From assembly GCF_030316825.1 (NCBI RefSeq), contig NZ_JASZYU010000006.1, forward strand, positions 1-64,000: a stretch of DNA of 64,000 nucleotides, written 5' to 3'. Position numbers and translations under genes: made by a program. This document shows, piece after piece, positions 25,066-35,700 of this stretch; within the stretch, counting starts at the first letter, position 1; each line of letters starts with the position of its first letter. The notes beneath the pieces were generated by a model. It was not told the DNA's origin and did not search any database. It was given only the letters and a program-made list of their open reading frames with translations. Origin of the DNA: Variovorax fucosicus. GTDB lineage: Bacteria > Pseudomonadota > Gammaproteobacteria > Burkholderiales > Burkholderiaceae_C.

Positions 25066-26409
25066 ATGACCCACGTCTTCCATCGCCATTTGCGCAGCAC
25101 CCCGCCCATCGCCGTGTCGGCCAGCGGCATGACGGTGCGCGACGCCACCGGGCGCGAATACCTCGACGCCTCGGGCGGTGCAGCCGTCTCTTCGCTGGGC
25201 CATGCCCATCCGGATGTGCTGGCGGCGATGCATGCCCAGATCGACCGGCTGCCCTACGTCCACACCAGCTTCTTCACCACTGAAGTGGCTGAGCAACTGG
25301 CCGACGAACTGATTCGCACCGCGCCCGCAGGCATGAGCCATGCGTACCTGGTCAGCGGCGGATCGGAGGCGGTGGAATCTGCGCTCAAGATGGCGCGCCA
25401 GTACTTCGTGGAGATCGGGCAGCCGCAGCGCACGCACTTCATCGCGCGGCGCCAGAGCTACCACGGCAACACGCTCGGCGCGCTGGCCGTGGGCGGCAAC
25501 GAATGGCGGCGCGCGCCGTTCGCGCCGATCCTGATTCCCGCGACCCATGTGGCGCCGTGTTACCCCTACCGCGAGCAACGCGCCGGCGAGACCGCGCAGG
25601 CCTACGGCCTGCGGCTGGCCGCGGAGCTCGAGGCCGCGATCCTGGCGCAGGGCGCGGATCGTGTGATTGCCTTCGTCGCCGAAACGGTCGGCGGCGCCAC
25701 GGCCGGCGTGCTGACGCCGGTGCCGGGCTACTTCCAGGCCGTGCGCGCCGTGTGCGACAAATACGGCGTGCTGCTGATCCTCGACGAGGTCATGTGCGGC
25801 ATGGGCCGCACCGGCACGCTCCACGCGTGCGAGCAGGAGGGCGTCGTGCCCGATCTGATCACCATCGCCAAGGGCCTCGGCGGCGGCTACCAGCCGATCG
25901 GCGCGGTGCTGGCGCAGAAGAAGATCGTCGATGCGATGTCGAAGGGCAGCGGCTTCTTCCAGCACGGCCACACCTACCTCGGGCACCCGGTTGCCTGTGC
26001 GGCCGCACTCGCTGTGCAGCAAGTGCTTCACCGCGATGGCTTGCTGGCCAAGGTGCGCGAAGACGGCGCGGCCTTCGGTGCGATGTTGCGCGATGCGCTC
26101 GGCGCACATCCGCATGTGGGCGACATCCGCGGCCGCGGCTTCTTCTGGGGCGTGGAACTCGTGGCCGACCGCGGCAGCAAGGCGCCGTTCGATCCTTCTG
26201 TCAAGGTTCACGCGCTGATCAAGCAGGACGCGATGGCGCGCGGGCTGCTGTGCTACCCATTCGGCGGCACGGTCGACGGCCGGCTGGGCGACCACGTGCT
26301 GCTGGCGCCACCGTACATCGCCACGCGGCAAGACCTGCAGCGCATCGCGGCGCTGCTGGCCGAATCGATCGATGCGGTCACGCGGGCCGCAGCGGTGCAG
26401 GCCGCCTGA
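25066..26409 (+). CDS. Class-III PLP aminotransferase
   Basis: 447-aa fold-type I aminotransferase of the omega-transaminase/GABA group. SGGSEAVESALKMARQY binds PLP phosphate, YHGNTLGAL is the aromatic stacking segment, LLILDEVMCGMGRTG carries the pyridine-N Asp, and K269 (ITIAKGLGGGYQPIGAVL) is the Schiff-base lysine. The C-terminal GDHVLLAPPYIAT is normal. It heads an operon with an amino-acid binding protein and a racemase-family protein, so it likely deaminates an imported amino acid or amine. The exact substrate is not readable from sequence. Confidence 0.92.
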   Translation: MTHVFHRHLRSTPPIAVSASGMTVRDATGREYLDASGGAAVSSLGHAHPDVLAAMHAQIDRLPYVHTSFFTTEVAEQLADELIRTAPAGMSHAYLVSGGSEAVESALKMARQYFVEIGQPQRTHFIARRQSYHGNTLGALAVGGNEWRRAPFAPILIPATHVAPCYPYREQRAGETAQAYGLRLAAELEAAILAQGADRVIAFVAETVGGATAGVLTPVPGYFQAVRAVCDKYGVLLILDEVMCGMGRTGTLHACEQEGVVPDLITIAKGLGGGYQPIGAVLAQKKIVDAMSKGSGFFQHGHTYLGHPVACAAALAVQQVLHRDGLLAKVREDGAAFGAMLRDALGAHPHVGDIRGRGFFWGVELVADRGSKAPFDPSVKVHALIKQDAMARGLLCYPFGGTVDGRLGDHVLLAPPYIATRQDLQRIAALLAESIDAVTRAAAVQAA

Positions 26410-26450
26410 ATTCCTTTCTTCGTTTTCATCAACCCCCGAGGAGCATTCCC

Positions 26451-27362
26451 ATGGCTTTGCCCTGCCTGTCGACTTTCACCCGGAGCGCGGCCCTGCTGTC
26501 CGCCCTGGCCCTCTTGCCGCTGGCCGCCGCGCAGGCGCAGGACACCAGCACGCTGGCCAAGGTCAAGGCCAGCGGCAGCATCACCTTCGGCTACCGCGAG
26601 TCGTCGTTCGGGTTCTCGTACCTCGACGGCAACCTGAAGCCGGTGGGCTACAGCATCGAGATCTGCAACCGCATCGTCGAGGCCATGAAGAGCGAGCTCA
26701 AGATGCCCGCGATCGAGATCCGCTACCAGGCCGTGACCTCGGCCAACCGCATTCCGCTGGTGACCAACGGCACGGTGGACATCGAGTGCGGCTCCACCAC
26801 CAACCTGGTCGAGCGGCAGAAGCAGGTCGCGTTCTCGCCGGACATCTTCCGCTACAACGTGCGCATGCTGGTGAAAGCCGATTCGGGCATCAGGAGCATT
26901 GCCGACCTGCAGGGCAAGACGGTGGCGACCACCACCGGCACCACCTCTTTCCGCCTGCTGCGCGAAGCCGACAAGGGCCGCAACCTCGAGGTCAACAACC
27001 TGGCGGGCAAGGACCACACCGATTCGTTCCTGCTGGTCGAAAGCGGGCGGGCCCAGGCCTTCGTGCTGGACGACATCCTGCTGGCAGGCCAGATCGCCAA
27101 TGCGCGCAGCCCGAAGGATTTCATCATCACCGGCGAGAGCCTGCGCACCGAAAACCAGTCGCTCATGTTCCGCAAGGACGACCCCGCCTTCAAGGCGCTG
27201 GTCGACCGCGTCGTGGGTGGCATGATGAAGTCCGGCGAGATGGAGAAGCTCTACAACCAGTGGTTCATGTCGCCGATTCCGCCGAAGAACATCAATATCA
27301 ACTACCCGCTCAACGCCGAGACGAAGGACGCGTTCGCGAACCCTTCGTCGAAAGGCATCTGA
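26451..27362 (+). CDS. Amino-acid ABC transporter substrate-binding protein (GltI-like)
   Basis: 303-aa periplasmic protein of the SBP_bac_3 family. Signal peptide to about residue 29 (LLPLAAAQAQ). It starts mature as DTSTLAKVKASGSITFGYRE, with FSYLDGNLKPVGYSIEICNR and IPLVTNGTVDIECGSTTNLV, which resemble glutamate/aspartate binding proteins (GltI/AatJ). GAGGAG lies 11 nt before the ATG. It sits 41 nt after the aminotransferase. No permease or ATPase follows, so the protein must share a transporter encoded elsewhere. Confidence 0.92.
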   Translation: MALPCLSTFTRSAALLSALALLPLAAAQAQDTSTLAKVKASGSITFGYRESSFGFSYLDGNLKPVGYSIEICNRIVEAMKSELKMPAIEIRYQAVTSANRIPLVTNGTVDIECGSTTNLVERQKQVAFSPDIFRYNVRMLVKADSGIRSIADLQGKTVATTTGTTSFRLLREADKGRNLEVNNLAGKDHTDSFLLVESGRAQAFVLDDILLAGQIANARSPKDFIITGESLRTENQSLMFRKDDPAFKALVDRVVGGMMKSGEMEKLYNQWFMSPIPPKNININYPLNAETKDAFANPSSKGI

Positions 27363-27376
27363 GCGCCACGCGTCGC

Positions 27377-28027
27377 ATGACCCGCCTCGCCCTGATCCAC
27401 GCACTCGCGCACTCCGTTGCGCCCATCAATGCCGCCTTCGAGCGCGACTGGCCCCAGGCCGTGCGCATGAACCTGCTGGACGACAGCCTGTCGGCCGATC
27501 TCGCACGCAACGGGCGCGGGCTCGATGCCGCGATGCACGAACGCTTCGCGCGGCTCGCGCAGTACGCGGTCGACACGGGTGCGCAGGGCATCCTGTTCAC
27601 CTGCTCGGCGTTCGGGCCCTGCATCGAGGCGGTGGCGCGCAGCCATGCGGACGTGCCTGTGCTCAAGCCCAACGAGGCCATGATCGAAGAGGCGGCACAG
27701 GGCAGCGGAAAGATCGGGCTGGTCGCGACCTTCGCGGCCACGCTCGAATCGATGCCGCCGGAATTCCCGGCCGGCACCGGGCTCGAACTCGCGCTGGCAG
27801 AAGGCGCGCTGGACGCGCTCAATGCGGGCGATGGGGAGCGGCACGACGCGCTGATCGCGGCGCAGGCGCGGGCCCTGGCCGCGCGTGGCTGCACGCGCAT
27901 TGCGCTGGCGCAGTTCAGCATGGCGCGTGCGCGAACCGCCTGCGAGGCGGCCTCGGGGCTGCCGGTGCTGACCACCGTCGACAGTGCGGTGCGCGGGCTT
28001 CGCAAGCGCCTCAGCCGCTCTTCTTGA
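27377..28027 (+). CDS. Asp/Glu racemase-family protein
   Basis: 216-aa member of the Asp/Glu/hydantoin racemase superfamily (the group also holds maleate isomerase and arylmalonate decarboxylase). The first catalytic Cys is present (C76, GILFTCSAFGPC). The second Cys motif near the C-terminus is replaced by IALAQFSMARA, so a two-base racemase mechanism is doubtful. It may be an isomerase or lyase, or a clade with a different second base. It starts 15 nt after the binding-protein gene and ends in a 17-bp convergent overlap with the metzincin gene. Confidence 0.85.
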   Translation: MTRLALIHALAHSVAPINAAFERDWPQAVRMNLLDDSLSADLARNGRGLDAAMHERFARLAQYAVDTGAQGILFTCSAFGPCIEAVARSHADVPVLKPNEAMIEEAAQGSGKIGLVATFAATLESMPPEFPAGTGLELALAEGALDALNAGDGERHDALIAAQARALAARGCTRIALAQFSMARARTACEAASGLPVLTTVDSAVRGLRKRLSRSS

Positions 28028-29120
28028 CCCCGATGCTGTAGCTGCCCGTGCCCTGCGGGTTCTTGTGGCGCACCGACAGCCAGTACGAGCCCGCATACAG
28101 CTTGCGCACGATGCGCGCGTTGAGGCCCTTGCCGCGATCGTCGTCCCAGGCCAACACGGCGCCGGGGTCGTTCGGGCCGTGGAGTGTCAGCACCGTGTCG
28201 CTTGGCCCCTCGGTGGTCATGATGTGCGTGGCCGTCGTCGCCACATCGAAGTGGTAGGTGTCGACCTCGCCGCCGGTGGACAAGTCCGCCTCGGTGCGCG
28301 CGGCACCCACCACCAGTTCGACCATGCTCGGCGCCCCCTTGGGGTACTGACGGCGCATGAACTCGATGTCGGTGGGCGAGAAGGTGGTGTTCCAGCCGAT
28401 TGCGTAGGAGCCGATCGTCAGCGAGTCCGGAATGGCGTACTCCATGATCGAGGTCGGGTCGAAGGCGGTGTAGTTGGTGCTGTCTTCGGCGTAGAGCGCG
28501 AAGAGGTTGAAGTCGACGTCGTCGCGCGTCCAGCCCTGCTGCGCGTAGTGCGCATAGACCTTTTCCTTGTCCCACGGAATCTGCCCCTGGGCCGCAGGGT
28601 TCTGATGCTCGTGGATCATTCCCAGCGCATGGCCGAACTCGTGGCGCACCACGCGCTGGTATTCGCGCAGCGAGGTGGTGGGCTCGAGCCAGCCGTAGTT
28701 CATGGTCGCCTGGCGCGCCGGCACCGTGAGCGCGTCGGTGCCGACGGTGGACCACGAGAAGCCCTGCTCGGCAAAGCTGATGCGGATTTCCGAGGTGCCG
28801 GTGGTCACGAAATCCAGGTGCAGGTTGGCGATGGCCTCCCACTCCTTGGCGATCGCCTCGACCTTGCCCTGCACGTCGGCCAGGCCGTCGAGAAACTTCA
28901 CCCGCAGGTGCCGGCCGTTGTCCCACAGCTTCATGCGCTCCACCGCGGCACGCGGCCTCATCATGCCGCCGCCGCGCAGGCCGGGCCCGCCGAGCGGCAG
29001 GATGCGGACGTTGTCGACACGCTCGTCGGTGGCTGCCTGGTCGCTCGACAGCGCGGATGCCTCGGCGCGCCGGCTGAGGGCGGGCGGATAGGGTGAGCAG
29101 ATCTTCTTGAGGGTGGGCAT
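28011..29120 (-). CDS. Metzincin metalloprotease with C-terminal PPC domain
   Basis: 369 aa. The zinc site is HEFGHALGMIH (H160, E161, H164, H170), the extended metzincin motif, and the Met-turn is SIMEYAIP (M226, Tyr228), closest to astacin (M12A). Residues 285-369 look like a pre-peptidase C-terminal beta domain (VDTYHFDV, DTVLTLHGPNDP, YAGSYWLSV, TGSYSIGV). There is no signal peptide and no obvious propeptide cysteine switch apart from C8. AGGAG precedes ATG 29120. It is the last gene of the giant operon, 14 nt after the BNR-repeat gene. It may process the operon's large proteins or be their effector. Confidence 0.87.
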   Translation of the reverse strand: MPTLKKICSPYPPALSRRAEASALSSDQAATDERVDNVRILPLGGPGLRGGGMMRPRAAVERMKLWDNGRHLRVKFLDGLADVQGKVEAIAKEWEAIANLHLDFVTTGTSEIRISFAEQGFSWSTVGTDALTVPARQATMNYGWLEPTTSLREYQRVVRHEFGHALGMIHEHQNPAAQGQIPWDKEKVYAHYAQQGWTRDDVDFNLFALYAEDSTNYTAFDPTSIMEYAIPDSLTIGSYAIGWNTTFSPTDIEFMRRQYPKGAPSMVELVVGAARTEADLSTGGEVDTYHFDVATTATHIMTTEGPSDTVLTLHGPNDPGAVLAWDDDRGKGLNARIVRKLYAGSYWLSVRHKNPQGTGSYSIGVKKSG

Positions 29121-29134
29121 GGTGACTCCTGGTT

Positions 29135-32100
29135 TCAGGTGGTGACACAAACCGAACGCACTGCCACTTCGGGGCGGGTGAGGGCCAGTTCCTGCAGGGT
29201 GGCTGGCGCCAGTGCGATGTCGCTGGCGATGCCTGCGCCGGCGCGGATCACCGCGACCAGCAGCACCACCGTGTTGTTCTTGAGGCCGCCGAGGTTGAGG
29301 TCGAAGCTCGCGACACCCGCGTGCAGCGGATCGAGCGTCTGGCCGCCCAGGGCCAGGCGGCGCGTTGCGTTGGTGGTGCCAACGAAACTCCAGCCGGCGC
29401 CGAAGGCCTGTGCGGTGCTGCCGGTGGCGGAATTGAGCACCTCGTTCACCGCGGCGGTCCACGGCACGGGGCCGCTGAACCAGGTCGCGGGGTCGTCCGG
29501 TTTGGCCCGCTTCCTGGTTTTCGGATCGATCCACTTCAGCAGCGTCACGCGCACGTCGCCGCCGTCGCGCGCATCGAGCCCGCGGTGGTGCACGACGATG
29601 TCGACCTTCGCCGGCCCGCGCTTGAGCGTGCACGACGTATGGGAGAGTTCGCCTTCGCGCAGCTCCGGCGTCAGTTCGAGCAGGTCGTCCTCGGTCGGCA
29701 CCACTGTGTCCCAGGCCTCGGCGGTGGCGTGAGGCGGCTTCATGTGCAGGTTCCAGAACGCCTTGGTGATCTCCACGAGCCGGAACTCCGGCGACACCGA
29801 CGGCACCGCCGCGACGGTCACCGTGGGCACGCCGTGGTCGCGCAGCACCTCGCTGAAGTACGCGTCCCAGACGCCATTGGCGAAGATGCGCGGATCCTTG
29901 GTGCTGGAACGCAGTGCCGCCTGGAAGCGTCGCAATGGCTCCGTGGCCCCGGGGAAGGTGCTGCGCCGCCAGGACAGCGTGGCGGGCGCGGCCACGGCGG
30001 CCGGTGCCAGCCGCGGCCGCACGTCAGGGCTGCCGTGCCAGGATCGGTCGGTGGTCAGGTCGCGCTGTTTTTCGACGGCGCGCGGGCGGTGGCGCAGGTC
30101 GTCGTCATGCGCGCGCACATAGGTGAGATCCTGCACGTCGGCCACGTCGAGCCGCAGCTCCCACACGCCGCGCGACGCGATGGCCGCGCGCAGCAGCACC
30201 AGGCCGTTGTCGCTGAAGATCGCCAGGTCTTCCACCGCGGCCTCGGGCAGGCCGTTGACCTTCTGGGCCCATGCCCAGGTCGGGGCGTCGGCGCCGTGGT
30301 CGGTGCGCACGCCGCGCCAGACGCCCACCGTGGTGCCGACCCAGACCTCCGACGAAAAGTCCGGATTGCACGCGATCGAAAGCACCGGGGCCGGCACGCC
30401 GTTCGGATCGGTGCGCAGGCCGGTCGGGTGCCACTTGTCGGTGCCGTCGAACCACCACAGCGTGTCTGCATTGGCGATGTCGGCATTGCCGATGGTGCCG
30501 ACGTACAGCGCACCGAGCGTGCCGCGCTGCGCCGGCGGATCGCCGGCAGCGGGCGGTGCGTCCAGGTTGACCGCGATGTCCGTCCACACCTTGGCGTCGA
30601 GCAGCGACGGCGGGGCCGGCGGGCGCTTCTTGACCTTGCCGCTCGGGGAGTAGCCGGCCGGCATGACATCGCGGGAAGTCCAGGTTCCGGGGCCGCCGGC
30701 GTTGTGCGAGCCCGCCGTGCGCTCGTAGCGCCGCAGCCGCTGGTTGCACAGCACCCAGGCCACGTCGGGGCTTTGCCAGCGGCAGACGGTGATGGGCTGG
30801 CCGATGCCGTCCTGCGCCGTGTTGCCGGGCAGGGGGTCGGTGGCGGTCGGCAGCGTCACCCAGCTGACGCCGAAGTCGTCGGAGTACCAGAGGCGGCGGG
30901 TGCCGATCAGCGTCTGGCTGAAGCCGGGCGTGATGGCCGGCGGCGAGGCGCGCACGTTGGCGATGCACGCCGGCATGGAGTAGAACGCCGCCTTCTCGCT
31001 CTCGGCTTTGACCAGCGTGCCGGCACGAACCAGGGGGCCGGTGCCGCCGGTCGCATCGACGTTCCAGTTGCCCTGCACGTACTGCGACATCGAGTGGTCG
31101 GGGCTGGCGGCGTCCATGATCACGCCGCCGCCGTCGCCCATGAACTTCATCTTCCACACCCCGCTGGACACGCGCGTCACCACGCCGTTGTCCTGCAGCC
31201 CGGCGATGAGGTGGCCTTCGCAGCGCGGATGGCCCGCGACGTAGTTCGACTCGCTGATCGACAGGCCCCGGTTGCAGGCGTAGAAGCCGGCCGGCCGCGC
31301 GGGCCGGTCGGACCGGAAGACGCCGCCGTCGCAGCCCGTCCACAGCCGCGCGCCGCCGTTGCTGTACGCCAGCGCATGCACGTCCGGATGCACACCCACG
31401 CCGATCATCGTGTAGGGCGTCGCAGCAAGGCCATAGGTCAGCACGCCCCCGTTACCCGGGTCTGGCGCGACTTCGGCGACCACGATGGAGGCGTTGTATT
31501 GCACCTGTGCGCCGTCGAGGGTGACGTCCTCCAGGTAGCTGCCGGCCAGCGCCACGCGGTTGGCGTTGGCGGGGTCGACGGCGATGGCAATGTCGTAGAA
31601 GCCCTGGTCGCGCAGCACGTCGGGCACGCCGACCACGCCATGCGCGACGGGCGGCGTCCCGGCGGCCGGATTGGTCACGCGGAACAGCGCGGCGGTGCCG
31701 ACATCGCCCTGGTCGCCGAGCACCCACACCTGCGTGGGCGGCGTGGCGGCGGCCAGACTGCCCCGGCCGTCAGTGTAGAAAAAGGGCGATGCGGCATCGA
31801 CCTCCACCGGCTTGAATTCGTCCGCGACCACGTCGCGCACCCACAGGCCGACCTTCGCGCCGTCTTTCACCCACACCCAGCAACGCGCCGGGCTGGCGCC
31901 GTTTGCCGGCGTCCAGAGCAGGTCGGTGCAGGCGGTGTCCAGCGCATCGAAGGGTGCGGAGGCCGGGCGCTCCCAATTGATGTTCGCGCCGGGTGCCGCA
32001 GGCCGCTGGTAGAGGCCGGTGAGGGTGGCGGCAAGCACGATGCTGCCGCCGGGCTCGCGCACGATGCTGTAGATGCCGTTGTTGACGAGGTTGGGCGCTT

Positions 32101-32725
32101 CGCGGACCCACGGGTCGGCGGCAACCGATTTCACGGGCTTGTCGCCCACCAGGATGCCGATGCCGCCTTCGGAGTCGCCGGGCTCGGCGGTCATCTCGCT
32201 GCTGACTTCGCCGGTACCGAGAAACACCAGGTCCTCGCCCTCGGCGGTGCCGAATTCGACATGCAGCGCGCCGCAGGCGTTGCGCTGCGCCGGCCGCAGG
32301 ATGCCGGCCGTGTTGGTCGATGCGAGGCCGGCGACCGAGACCCAGCTGGCGCCGCCGTCCTTCGAGTACCAGACGCCGCCGTTGGCCGAAGCGGCATAGA
32401 TGCGCAGGCCGGCCTCGTGCACGCAGAGCGCGTTGACGCGCCCACTCACGCGCGGATTGCCTTCGGCCTGCCCGCCCAGCACGGTGGCCGGGCCGAGCTG
32501 CTGCCACAGGTGCTGGCGGCCACTGGCGGGCGCGAAGGGCCCGGGGGCGGCGCCCGCGCGGCGGCGCACCGGCGGCGGTGCCGTGGCGCGGCTGGTGCGC
32601 AGTGCGGTGTCGAGGTCGAGCCCGTTGCGTCGACGTGCGTTGAAGCGCGCACGGCCGGCCGGGTCATCGCCTTCACCCTCGTCCCGTTGTCCCGCCGGCG
32701 CGACCGGCCAGTCGTAGCGGCTCAT
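29135..32725 (-). CDS. Large BNR/Asp-box repeat protein, beta-propeller-like
   Basis: 1196 aa without signal peptide. Asp-box motifs are visible near residue 121 (YSKDGGASWVSV) and near 618 (YSDDFGVSWVTL). Other blade-like turns include RIYAASANGGVW, VFLGTGEV, IVLAATLTGLYQR, LWTGCDGGVFRS and VWVGTTVGVWRGV. This pattern is shared by VPS10/sortilin-like and xyloglucanase-type propellers, which bind glycans or proteins. The last 300 residues look different and may be a separate beta domain. ATG 32725 overlaps the stop of the 1338-aa gene (ATGA). No catalytic residues can be named. Confidence 0.8.
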   Translation of the reverse strand: MSRYDWPVAPAGQRDEGEGDDPAGRARFNARRRNGLDLDTALRTSRATAPPPVRRRAGAAPGPFAPASGRQHLWQQLGPATVLGGQAEGNPRVSGRVNALCVHEAGLRIYAASANGGVWYSKDGGASWVSVAGLASTNTAGILRPAQRNACGALHVEFGTAEGEDLVFLGTGEVSSEMTAEPGDSEGGIGILVGDKPVKSVAADPWVREAPNLVNNGIYSIVREPGGSIVLAATLTGLYQRPAAPGANINWERPASAPFDALDTACTDLLWTPANGASPARCWVWVKDGAKVGLWVRDVVADEFKPVEVDAASPFFYTDGRGSLAAATPPTQVWVLGDQGDVGTAALFRVTNPAAGTPPVAHGVVGVPDVLRDQGFYDIAIAVDPANANRVALAGSYLEDVTLDGAQVQYNASIVVAEVAPDPGNGGVLTYGLAATPYTMIGVGVHPDVHALAYSNGGARLWTGCDGGVFRSDRPARPAGFYACNRGLSISESNYVAGHPRCEGHLIAGLQDNGVVTRVSSGVWKMKFMGDGGGVIMDAASPDHSMSQYVQGNWNVDATGGTGPLVRAGTLVKAESEKAAFYSMPACIANVRASPPAITPGFSQTLIGTRRLWYSDDFGVSWVTLPTATDPLPGNTAQDGIGQPITVCRWQSPDVAWVLCNQRLRRYERTAGSHNAGGPGTWTSRDVMPAGYSPSGKVKKRPPAPPSLLDAKVWTDIAVNLDAPPAAGDPPAQRGTLGALYVGTIGNADIANADTLWWFDGTDKWHPTGLRTDPNGVPAPVLSIACNPDFSSEVWVGTTVGVWRGVRTDHGADAPTWAWAQKVNGLPEAAVEDLAIFSDNGLVLLRAAIASRGVWELRLDVADVQDLTYVRAHDDDLRHRPRAVEKQRDLTTDRSWHGSPDVRPRLAPAAVAAPATLSWRRSTFPGATEPLRRFQAALRSSTKDPRIFANGVWDAYFSEVLRDHGVPTVTVAAVPSVSPEFRLVEITKAFWNLHMKPPHATAEAWDTVVPTEDDLLELTPELREGELSHTSCTLKRGPAKVDIVVHHRGLDARDGGDVRVTLLKWIDPKTRKRAKPDDPATWFSGPVPWTAAVNEVLNSATGSTAQAFGAGWSFVGTTNATRRLALGGQTLDPLHAGVASFDLNLGGLKNNTVVLLVAVIRAGAGIASDIALAPATLQELALTRPEVAVRSVCVTT

Positions 32726-35700
32726 GGTGCGGCCCCTCCGGGTTTGTCGGGCGCCACGCGGATCCAGCCCTCGCGCAGCTCGGCCGGCGTGTCCGGCAGT
32801 AGCGCGGTCTGCGTGGCGGCCAGGATCGCGTCGGTGCGCCAGGTCGCCGGCGTGTCGCGCCACAGGAAGTTCTGGTTCTTGCCGAACACCGACACCTTGG
32901 GTAGGCGCACCTGGCCTTTGGTGTCGAGGTCGGTTTCCACCAGCACGGGCCCGGTGCGCAGCGACGGCGCGATCGCCGCCAGCCCGGGGCCGACCCAGTC
33001 GCGCGCCAGCGCGAGCGCCTTGCGCGGCAGCAGGCCCGAGGTCAGCGAGGCCTTGCCGGCCGGGTGCATGAATATCGTCAGCGTCACGGTCTGGCCGATG
33101 TGCAGCAGCAGCGTGTCGGCATCGTCGCTGCCGGCAATGTACGGATGGGTGATCGAGGTCTTCGGCGGCATGCCGGTGACGCTCGCGTACAGGCCGAGCT
33201 GGCCGCGGCTGCGCCCGCTCTCGGTGGCGCTGCCGGCAATCGCCTTGTCGACCAGCCGGAAGTGCGCGTAGTCGTCGTCGACGAAGAAGCCGAGCACGCC
33301 GTCGTCGCTGCGCGTCAGTTCGCCGATGCGCACCGGGAACGCATGGCGCGCGGCGCTGCGCTCGGCGTCGGCCCACTCCTGCGCGCGCTGCGGGTCGGAC
33401 AGGTCGACGTCGTCAGGCGGCTTGAGTTCGAGCCGCAGTTGGGCACGCACCACCGCGACCGGCCGGCCCACCAGCCCGGCGACATGTTCGCTGCCGAGTG
33501 CCGCGAAGGTGTCGACGGTCCAGAGCGTGGTGTCGATCGCGCGCAGCAGCGCCGACAGGGCCGACTCGGGGCCGGCATCGGGTTCGAGCGGCGCGCCGCC
33601 GCGCCCGGCCGCGTCGGCGGCGACCAGCCCCGCGGCGAAGCGCCCGAGCGCCTGCTGCGCCGGCGCCAGGCCGTACAGCGGCCCCGAATCGGCGGGGCCT
33701 TCGCGGCCCGCGGCGATCTCCCACATCACGCCGCCGCTGACCGGTTCGTGCAGCAGCTCGCCGATCGGCGCGCCATCGATGCCGAACAGCTCGAGGCTTT
33801 CGTCCAGGTGGTCGGGCATCACGAAGCCGGCCACCGGGTTCACCTGCAGGGTGGTGTCGATCTGGTCGATGCGCGCCTCGACGCCTTCGGTGCCCACCAC
33901 GGTCGATGCGTCCACCAGCCGGAACTGCCAGCGCGACGGCCGCAACAGCCGCGGCGCGACGGTCATCGCGTTGGGCCGGGTCGGCAGGATGTTGCGGGTT
34001 GGCGTGACCACGGTCGCCACAGGCACGTCGAGCGTGCGCCCGAACACGTCGAGCAGGCGCGCACGTGTCAACTGGATACAGCCGGCCAGCACGCTGCGCG
34101 GCGCCGCGGTCGGTGTCGGGTTGCCGACGGTGCTGCCATCGCCGGGCCGACGCAGCCCGTCGCTCACGGCGAAGCCGAGCAGCTGCGTACGCACGCCATC
34201 GAGCGCTGCCGTCACCACGTCGAGGTTGCGCACCGCTTCGTCGAGCGCGCTGAACGCGTCTTCGGTGGCCTGGTCGACCAGGCCCGCGCCGGCTTCGTCG
34301 AGCGCGTCCTCGCGCTTGAGCCAGTCGGTGATGGCGTCGTGCAGCGTGCCGGCCGCGCCGGTCGTGAGCTGTGCGCGGCCACGCAGCGTGGCGCTGTCGC
34401 CGTCGAACACGGTGCCCGCCGATTCGAGATCGATCGCGCCGAGTTGCCAGGCCGCCAGCGTCGGCGGGTCGAGCCCTTCGACCTTCAGCTCCCATTCCAG
34501 CCACATCGGCACCCACGGCTGGGCCCAGGTCGTGACGCCGACCAGATCGGGGTCGACGCCCTTGTAGAGCGAGAACTTGCGCACCTCGTCGGCGAGCATG
34601 GTCTGCTGCTGGCGCATGCCGGGCTCGATCGGCTTCTGCGCGGCGGCGGCCTGCCGGCGCCGGGCCTGCGGCGTCTTCGCGAGCGTGGGATGGAACGCGA
34701 CGGTGGCGCCGTCGTAGGTGCCGTCGTGGCCGAAGCGCAGCACCGATTCGGCCTTGAGCCGGCTGAAGATCGCGCCGCGCTCGGCTTTCGACGGCGTCAC
34801 CGCATCGGCGATCCAGTCGTCGTGGTACGGGTCGTGCAGCAGCGCCTCGCGCGCCAGCATCAGCACCTCGCCGGGCACGGCGCCGTTACCGAGCGAACGG
34901 ATGAAACGGTCCCTGGCAATCACGCCGCTGATCTCCTGGATCACGTGGGTCGGCCAGCGGCAGGTGAGTTTGCCGTCGGCCGAGCCGCGGCCGTCGTTGC
35001 CGTGGCGCAGGCTGCGCGCGGCGCCGCGGATCGCCACCATCGGCTCGTCGGCGAAGGTGAAGCGCGCGGCCGGGCGGTTCACCACGCGCGCCTCGGTCGG
35101 TGCCAGCACCTCGCCCACGCGCGAACGCGCCACGTCGTTCACCATTGCCGCCGTGGCCTTGACCAGCGTGGGCTTGCCCTTGCTCGCGAACAACGTGGTG
35201 CCGCTCGCGCCCTGGGTGGCCTGCGGCGCGCCGTCGAAGGATCGCTTCGACCCAGCCGACGCCACAGCCGCGTCGCGGTGCTTGCCGACCTTGAGCCCGC
35301 CGGCGCCGCCGGTCTGCACGCGCTGCAGGTAGCGGTCGTTGCCGGCCGAGCCGGCCGGCACCGACGAGAACGCGGCGGCGTGCTCGTGCTCTTCCAACTC
35401 CACCAGCCCGTCGGCCGAGGCCAGGCGATTCACCTTCTGCGCGGTGAAGGCGGCCAGCAGGCGTTCGGAAGTGCGGCGCTGTTCCGGGGTGGCCTGCGGC
35501 ACGGCGGCCAGGGCGGCGAGCAGGTCGTCGTCGTGCTGGCCGAGCGCGACGCGCAGTTGCGCGGCATCCGGGCGCCGATCCACCGGCGCCTTGCCGGCCA
35601 CCGGCACGCCGTAGATCGCACCGTGCAGCAGGGAAGAGCGCAACTGCCAGGCCGGTGCCACGAAACGCTTCGCCGCATCGCTGGCGAAGGTGGAGGCGGC

